Source: a bacterium
Lineage (GTDB): Bacteria > Chloroflexota > Limnocylindria > Limnocylindrales > Limnocylindraceae
Direction: 5' to 3'
Assembly: GCA_009919365.1 (NCBI GenBank)
Contig: RGBZ01000059.1
Coordinates: 1 to 5,491 of the forward strand
Length of the DNA stretch: 5,491 nt
In this document: positions 5,108-5,491 of the stretch, piece by piece
How the letters are laid out: each line of letters begins with the position of its first letter
Position numbering within the stretch: the first letter of the stretch is position 1
Translations under genes and position numbers: made by a program
Notes under the pieces: model-generated
What the model was told of the DNA's origin: nothing
The model's database searches: none
Seen by the model: the letters and a program-made list of their open reading frames with translations, nothing else

Positions 5108-5266
5108 CTAGAGGGCGCCTGCAGCGATCGCAATGACGGCCGCCGTGAGGAGGCCGATCGCAACGCCGAGAGCGCCCGCCCCCCATGCAGCAAGGTTGAT
5201 GGCGCCCAGCGGGGCTTCGTCGGCCTCGCCGTGTGAACCGTGCCCAGGAGACGCGTGATCGCTCAT
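5108..5266 (-). CDS. Small single-span membrane protein with His-containing N-terminus (hypothetical)
   Basis: The minus strand encodes 52 residues from the ATG at 5266-5264 to TAG at 5110-5108. It begins MSDHASPGHGSHGEADEAPL, a short polar stretch with His at 4, 9 and 12 and several acidic residues. One hydrophobic helix follows (about 21-51, Ala/Gly/Leu/Ile-rich), running to the C-terminus. No other start codon lies between this ATG and the preceding in-frame stop at 5294-5296, so the start is unambiguous if the gene is real. There is no Shine-Dalgarno. A -10-like GATACT ends seven bases before the ATG, suggesting leaderless expression. The clean soluble/membrane division and the promoter position support a real gene. 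No family was recognised and no function can be given. The His residues might bind metal, but that is a guess. Confidence 0.6.
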   Translation of the reverse strand: MSDHASPGHGSHGEADEAPLGAINLAAWGAGALGVAIGLLTAAVIAIAAGAL

Positions 5267-5286
5267 GCGGCGTAGTATCCCAGACG
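5267..5286. promoter_or_regulatory. 20-base divergent intergenic region with a shared -10-like element
   Basis: The whole space between the two divergent ATGs is 20 bases. It holds TAGTAT (5273-5278), which reads as TAnnnT towards the plus-strand gene, eight bases from its ATG. On the minus strand the same bases plus one read GATACT, seven bases from that ATG. Neither side has a ribosome binding site, so both transcripts would be leaderless or nearly so. No clear -35 is visible in either direction. Confidence 0.45.
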
Positions 5287-5491
5287 ATGCGAATCAACAT
5301 CGGTGACGGGTTCGAGCTGGTCGGCGTGGAGAGCGCCGATGAGTTGCTGCTCGTGCCGCCGTGCGCCAACGCGAGCGCCGACCACGCCACCTGCACTTGG
5401 TGGGAGGACGCCGATCGTGGCAGCAAGGCCGCGGCCAGCGGTAACGTCGCGCCGAACCCTGCGGCGCGCGCCAGCACACCGGCAGGTGGGA
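5287..5491 (+). CDS. Unidentified protein, N-terminal 68 residues (cut by window edge)
   Basis: An open frame starts at the ATG at 5287 and runs off the window without a stop, giving 68 complete codons. It begins MRINIGDGFELVGVESADEL, continues with two Cys (PPCANASADHATC) and TWWEDADRGSKAA, then becomes a low-complexity Ala/Pro/Gly/Ser stretch that looks like a linker. Codon third positions are mostly G or C, as expected for a real gene here. There is no signal peptide or membrane segment in this part. Upstream is a TAnnnT hexamer eight bases from the ATG and no Shine-Dalgarno. I do not recognise the family. A longer minus-strand frame over the same bases (5079-5477) is Arg/Ser/Pro-rich and looks like a shadow. 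Confidence 0.6.
   Translation, partial: MRINIGDGFELVGVESADELLLVPPCANASADHATCTWWEDADRGSKAAASGNVAPNPAARASTPAGG

Noticed and set aside
5079..5477. Minus-strand frame of 132 residues across the right-hand divergent pair
   Set aside because: It overlaps both the 52-residue membrane frame and the plus-strand partial gene, has no domain pattern and ends in Arg/Cys-rich low complexity. The two smaller genes have better codon use and a promoter-like element between them.

Overview
The window comes from a high-GC bacterium. The best guess is a Gram-positive-type lineage such as Actinomycetota or Chloroflexota. This rests on the base composition, on two perfect GAAC-N4-GTTC LexA boxes (the Bacillus/actinobacterial type), on probable leaderless starts with a TAnnnT hexamer just before the ATG, and on the protein families present. 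Nothing here fixes the genus.

Layout. At the left edge is the 5' end of rplI (ribosomal protein bL9) on the minus strand. A 153-base divergent intergenic region follows. It carries a consensus -35 (TTGACA) and two tandem LexA boxes facing a 105-residue plus-strand protein (250-567), so that gene is very probably SOS controlled. Next comes a four-helix PsiE-family membrane protein (about 621-1073). The centre holds a folate one-carbon module in two adjacent genes. The first (1123-2586) fuses a methenyl-THF cyclohydrolase/cyclodeaminase (FchA) domain to a FolD domain. The second (2596-4059) is a formate-THF ligase (Fhs). A DUF4349-type membrane-anchored protein (4150-5082) follows. At the right edge are a 52-residue minus-strand membrane protein (5108-5266) and a divergent, unidentified gene running off the window from 5287. 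Their start codons are only 20 bases apart. No stretch longer than 300 bases lacks a gene. I saw no tRNA, rRNA, CRISPR array, transposon or attachment site.

How the genes work together. Fhs makes 10-formyl-THF from formate, THF and ATP. FchA interconverts 10-formyl- and 5,10-methenyl-THF, and FolD interconverts methenyl- and methylene-THF with NADP(H). The two genes therefore cover the whole formate to methylene-THF interconversion.

Three oddities make this module the most interesting part. FchA and FolD are fused. The FolD half has Leu where the essential cyclohydrolase Lys (E. coli K54) should be, which suggests the fused FchA domain has taken over that step. Fhs lacks about 80 residues of its normally conserved C-terminal region, yet keeps every nucleotide- and folate-contact residue I could place and the terminal GLF. 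The second point of interest is the doubly LexA-boxed small gene.
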